This document shows, piece by piece, positions 61,601-64,000 of a DNA stretch of 64,000 nucleotides. This DNA is from Dipteronia dyeriana (lineage: Eukaryota; Streptophyta; Magnoliopsida; Sapindales; Sapindaceae): the NCBI GenBank assembly GCA_032871835.1, contig CM065299.1:28165074-28229073 (forward strand), read 5' to 3'. The position numbers and the translations under genes are program-made. Numbering within the stretch: position 1 is the first letter of the stretch; the number at the start of each line of letters is the position of its first letter. Under the pieces are notes generated by a model, which did not search any database, was not told where the DNA came from, and saw only the letters and a program-made list of their open reading frames with translations.

Positions 61601-61799
61601 CCTAATGACCACACTGAAGATGTTGTCCTACCAAAGATTTGCAATTTGGGCATGCTTGATAACTTTGTTTTATGTGCTTTATGGTGTTCACTCAACTTAC
61701 GAAGCTGAAGAAGAAAAGAAGTTAATGATTGTGCAAGAAGTGCCGCCCAACCCATCCATATCTCTCCAACAAAGCAAGCTACATATTCAAGTGCTTTAA
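58667..61799 (+). CDS. Cationic amino acid transporter, CAT6/7/8-type (APC superfamily), 5 exons, 584 residues
   Basis: Exons: 58667-59069, 59158-59380, 59598-59928, 60168-60396, 61231-61799. The CDS is 1,755 nt, phases fit at every junction, and it ends in TAA. The start is the ATG of MASSNNIE. The upstream in-frame codons have no ATG. The protein is a polytopic membrane transporter with about 14 hydrophobic segments. Family hallmarks are WYDLVALGVGGMLGVGVFVT, YTEFSVQIPVAGGAFSYLR, YFSYIGYDSVSTMAEE and LVAMLGQARYLCVFGRARLVP. The C-terminal cytosolic tail has EEEKK. Members move Arg, Lys, His and in some cases neutral amino acids by proton coupling, at the plasma membrane, tonoplast or other membranes. 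The clade is CAT6/7/8 by overall resemblance. Exact membrane and substrate cannot be read from sequence. No lesions are seen. Confidence 0.96.
60706..60900 (-). pseudogene. LINE-type RNase H C-terminal remnant in transporter intron 4
   Basis: Minus-strand MAHILANEGLKIFNCVWWDSPPSCIVSFTW resembles the end of the RNase H domain of plant non-LTR elements (AH.LA..G......W...PP). Only about 30 codons match, so this is a fragment. It explains part of the 834-bp length of this intron. Confidence 0.45.
60905..60985 (+). mobile_element. Possible tRNA-derived SINE fragment
   Basis: GTTGATCCGGTAGTAAAGGC (box-A-like) is followed about 30 bp later by a good box B (GGGTTCAAGTC, about 60965-60975). The pattern is that of a SINE head. 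No poly(A)/T tail or target duplication was identified, so it remains tentative. Confidence 0.35.
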
Positions 61800-64000
61800 C
61801 TTTTTTTTTTTTTCATTTTTTGAAATCACCCATGTATTTTTAGTGTTTGGGGGTTGCTGTTGTTGCTCTTTGTTGTTAATTACAATGTAAATTTTATGGA
61901 ATTCCTAGTAAGCAAAAAGGGATTCCCCATCAAATATAAAGAAACGTCTCAAATAACTGGACTATATATATATATAAATATAGTGGACGATCAATTGTGA
62001 GAAAGATCAGCTAGCCATTTGGTTTTGATATAGACATTAGAGAGAGAGAGAGTAGCTACTTTGATGTTTGTTTGGTGGCACTTTTTTCTCTTGTTTTCTG
62101 TCATGGCAATGTATCATCGTCATCATTAGGAGAAAGACGTGAAGAGAATATTCTGTTGGAGGAGTGGTGTGGTGGATGATGCAGATCGTTTTGGGCCATA
62201 GTGATGTAATGATGGATACAATATTGAACTCTTGTCAAAATGAAATCTAAGATTCTCATTTTTGTCATTACTATATCTATTCAAAAATAGGCAACTTATC
62301 AAATCTTGTAGAGAGAAGAGAAAAAGATTTTCCCTTTCGTATATGATGAAGGCAAGATTATCCTATTGATTACAACCAATAACTTTGGAAGTAGATTGGA
62401 TTGGATTAGGTAAACATATATTCACATACAACACCATAAAGGGGATGTTTTGGATCGAAATTACTTGATTTAAATACAAATTGGTTTCGTTTCTTTGTAG
62501 CATGGGAGGTTCCTAGGTAATGTCATAAATGACAGTTTATTTAGTCCCAATATGATCACACCTGGTGCAATAATGTAATTACACACAGGAGGTTTCAATT
62601 ATCAGAAAGAATATATGGTGGTAGTGGGTGATATAGTAGAGATAGTACTTATCTGCTGTCAGCTGAAGATACTGATGACTGGGACAGTGAGACTAAACAA
62701 GAAAGATCCCTTAGTGGGATCGGACAAGTCATTGCAAGTTTGCAACCCGTCAACTTCATGCTTCTCATTTCTCTAAAGTAATAAGTCTACTCTTCTATTT
62801 TACTTCCACTTTTTGCAGCGTTTCATATTTCCTCGTGGGGTGGGGGTGGCGAATATTTTCAGTGCACTTTCACACCCATAACCTACAAATTACACCTTCT
62901 TTATTTATTTATTTATATGTTCTTCTCTTTGTTCATATCTTTTTTAAGTATTAAAAAGGAAAAAAGGAAAAAAAATCCTCCCTAGCTGTCATCTGATTTG
63001 AGCTTGTTGAAGAACAGGACAAACAGACCCCAATACCTCTTAAAAAGCTAATGGGTGGAACTGTGGAAGAGCCTTCCAAGTTCAATTATGTAACCGTAAC
63101 ATGATTTGAACCCACAGGTGCTTGGAAAAACCCGGCTTGCATTAATCATTTGGAGCTTCTTAACAGATAGAATGAAATGGTTTATATATTTATGGATATC
63201 GCCTTAAAAAAAAATCCAGGAGAAACAACTGATTCAAAGACCAAATTTATCTTCAGCCACTGCAATAGCTACAATGAAAATGGCCAAATTGTAGGTAAAA
63301 TGAGAGAGAATCAAAAGAATAATGGTTAGGCAGGTTGATTACTAAGAGGTAAAATAGTGACGGAATGTTAACCTTGTCAAGGGCAAGTGAAAATAAATCC
63401 CATCTACTAATTCGCTCTTTCCATAGCCATAGTTCATTACTTAACCTAAAAGTTCAAAACTCCATGCTTCCACCATGAAGCAATTTCAGATTCCTGGAGA
63501 TTTCTTTCAATCAAGTCTTAAAAAACGGTATTTTGACAACATTTCCAGGTCCAATAAGACAGAGCATATTGGAAACTCATCTCACATACATGGGATCCTG
63601 GAAATTATGACACATCTTAATCACTGTTTGCCAATGATTTTGTCATTTATAAAAATAAAAACGATAGCCATTCACTCTGTTCCGAATCTTAAGTTTATAT
63701 ATACAAATTTGTACTTGAAACACCCTTAAAACCCCACAATGATTGTACCATTAACCATCCAGGTATTACATAGAAAATATCATTCAAAAAAAGGAATTGG
63801 AATTGTCCGGGGGTGAAGTGCAGGTTCTGACTGGTGTTATGGATCGCCGATGCAAGTCACTATATTGACCGGCAACAAAAGATAAACAACCAAATTCCAA
63901 AAGATCATAGTGTCACACCATTATCTGAATTCTATAATACCTTCACTACCGTTAAGATGTCAGACGTCCACTTAAGTAGAGTTGAAAATTCTAATTCCAT
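61800..64000. other. 3' flank of the transporter, no further gene seen
   Basis: A T-run directly follows the stop codon, and AT-rich sequence with GAGAGA runs (about 62041-62051) comes after. Short open stretches (for example 63475-63729) lack any recognisable domain or gene structure. Confidence 0.6.

Noticed and set aside
63475..63729. 84-residue open frame downstream of the transporter
   Set aside because: It has no domain, unusual composition and no splice or promoter evidence. Chance is the simplest explanation.
1..64000. CRISPR arrays, operons or prokaryotic defence genes
   Set aside because: The sequence is plant nuclear DNA with spliceosomal introns. The tandem repeats lack spacer-repeat organisation.

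Overview
The window is a piece of a eudicot plant nuclear genome. It is AT-rich, its genes have many GT-AG introns, and its long introns and gene gaps are loaded with plant transposons. I cannot name the species. Three host genes are supported. On the minus strand, at least 28 exons (34909 down to 3018) encode the first ~1,528 residues of a very large tRNA/rRNA 2'-O-methyltransferase of the TARBP1/Trm3 (SpoU) family. Its catalytic C-terminus is not in the window. On the plus strand, 13 exons (35202-40787) encode a 295-residue (S)-ureidoglycine aminohydrolase (UGLYAH), the ammonia-releasing step of purine ring catabolism. Also on the plus strand, five exons (58667-61799) encode a 584-residue cationic amino acid transporter of the CAT6/7/8 type. 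The exons of each gene join in one open frame with consistent splice phases. The first two genes diverge from a shared 292-bp promoter.

Layout: 1-2967 is the 3' part of a decayed Copia retrotransposon carrying two reverse transcriptase segments. 3018-34909 is the methyltransferase gene. Its intron between 4147 and 13555 holds a nest of insertions: tandem LINE 3' tails, hit by a PIF/Harbinger transposon (4647-12835, TTA target duplication), hit by a Gypsy-derived LTR element (5752-9175, AACC duplication), hit by a hAT-type element (6834-8263, 8-bp GTCTCGCC duplication). Its intron between 14954 and 20998 holds a complete but decayed Copia element (15663-20899, GCAAT duplication). Smaller introns hold a probable solo LTR, a hairpin MITE and copies of an interspersed repeat. 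35202-40787 is UGLYAH, with an LTR-like insertion in intron 6. 40788-58666 is a gene-free gap with a GC-rich hAT-like element, three copies of one Mutator-type MITE family, a CACTA-like element and a 2.75-kb solo LTR. 58667-61799 is the transporter, and the remainder to 64000 shows no gene.

The three host genes do not form a pathway, although two of them deal with nitrogen compounds (ureide breakdown and amino acid transport). The clearest biology here is transposon stratigraphy. Four successive insertions can be ordered by nesting, each of the three inner ones with its own target-site duplication, inside an intron of a gene whose exons are still open. I found no undescribed enzymatic or defence system.
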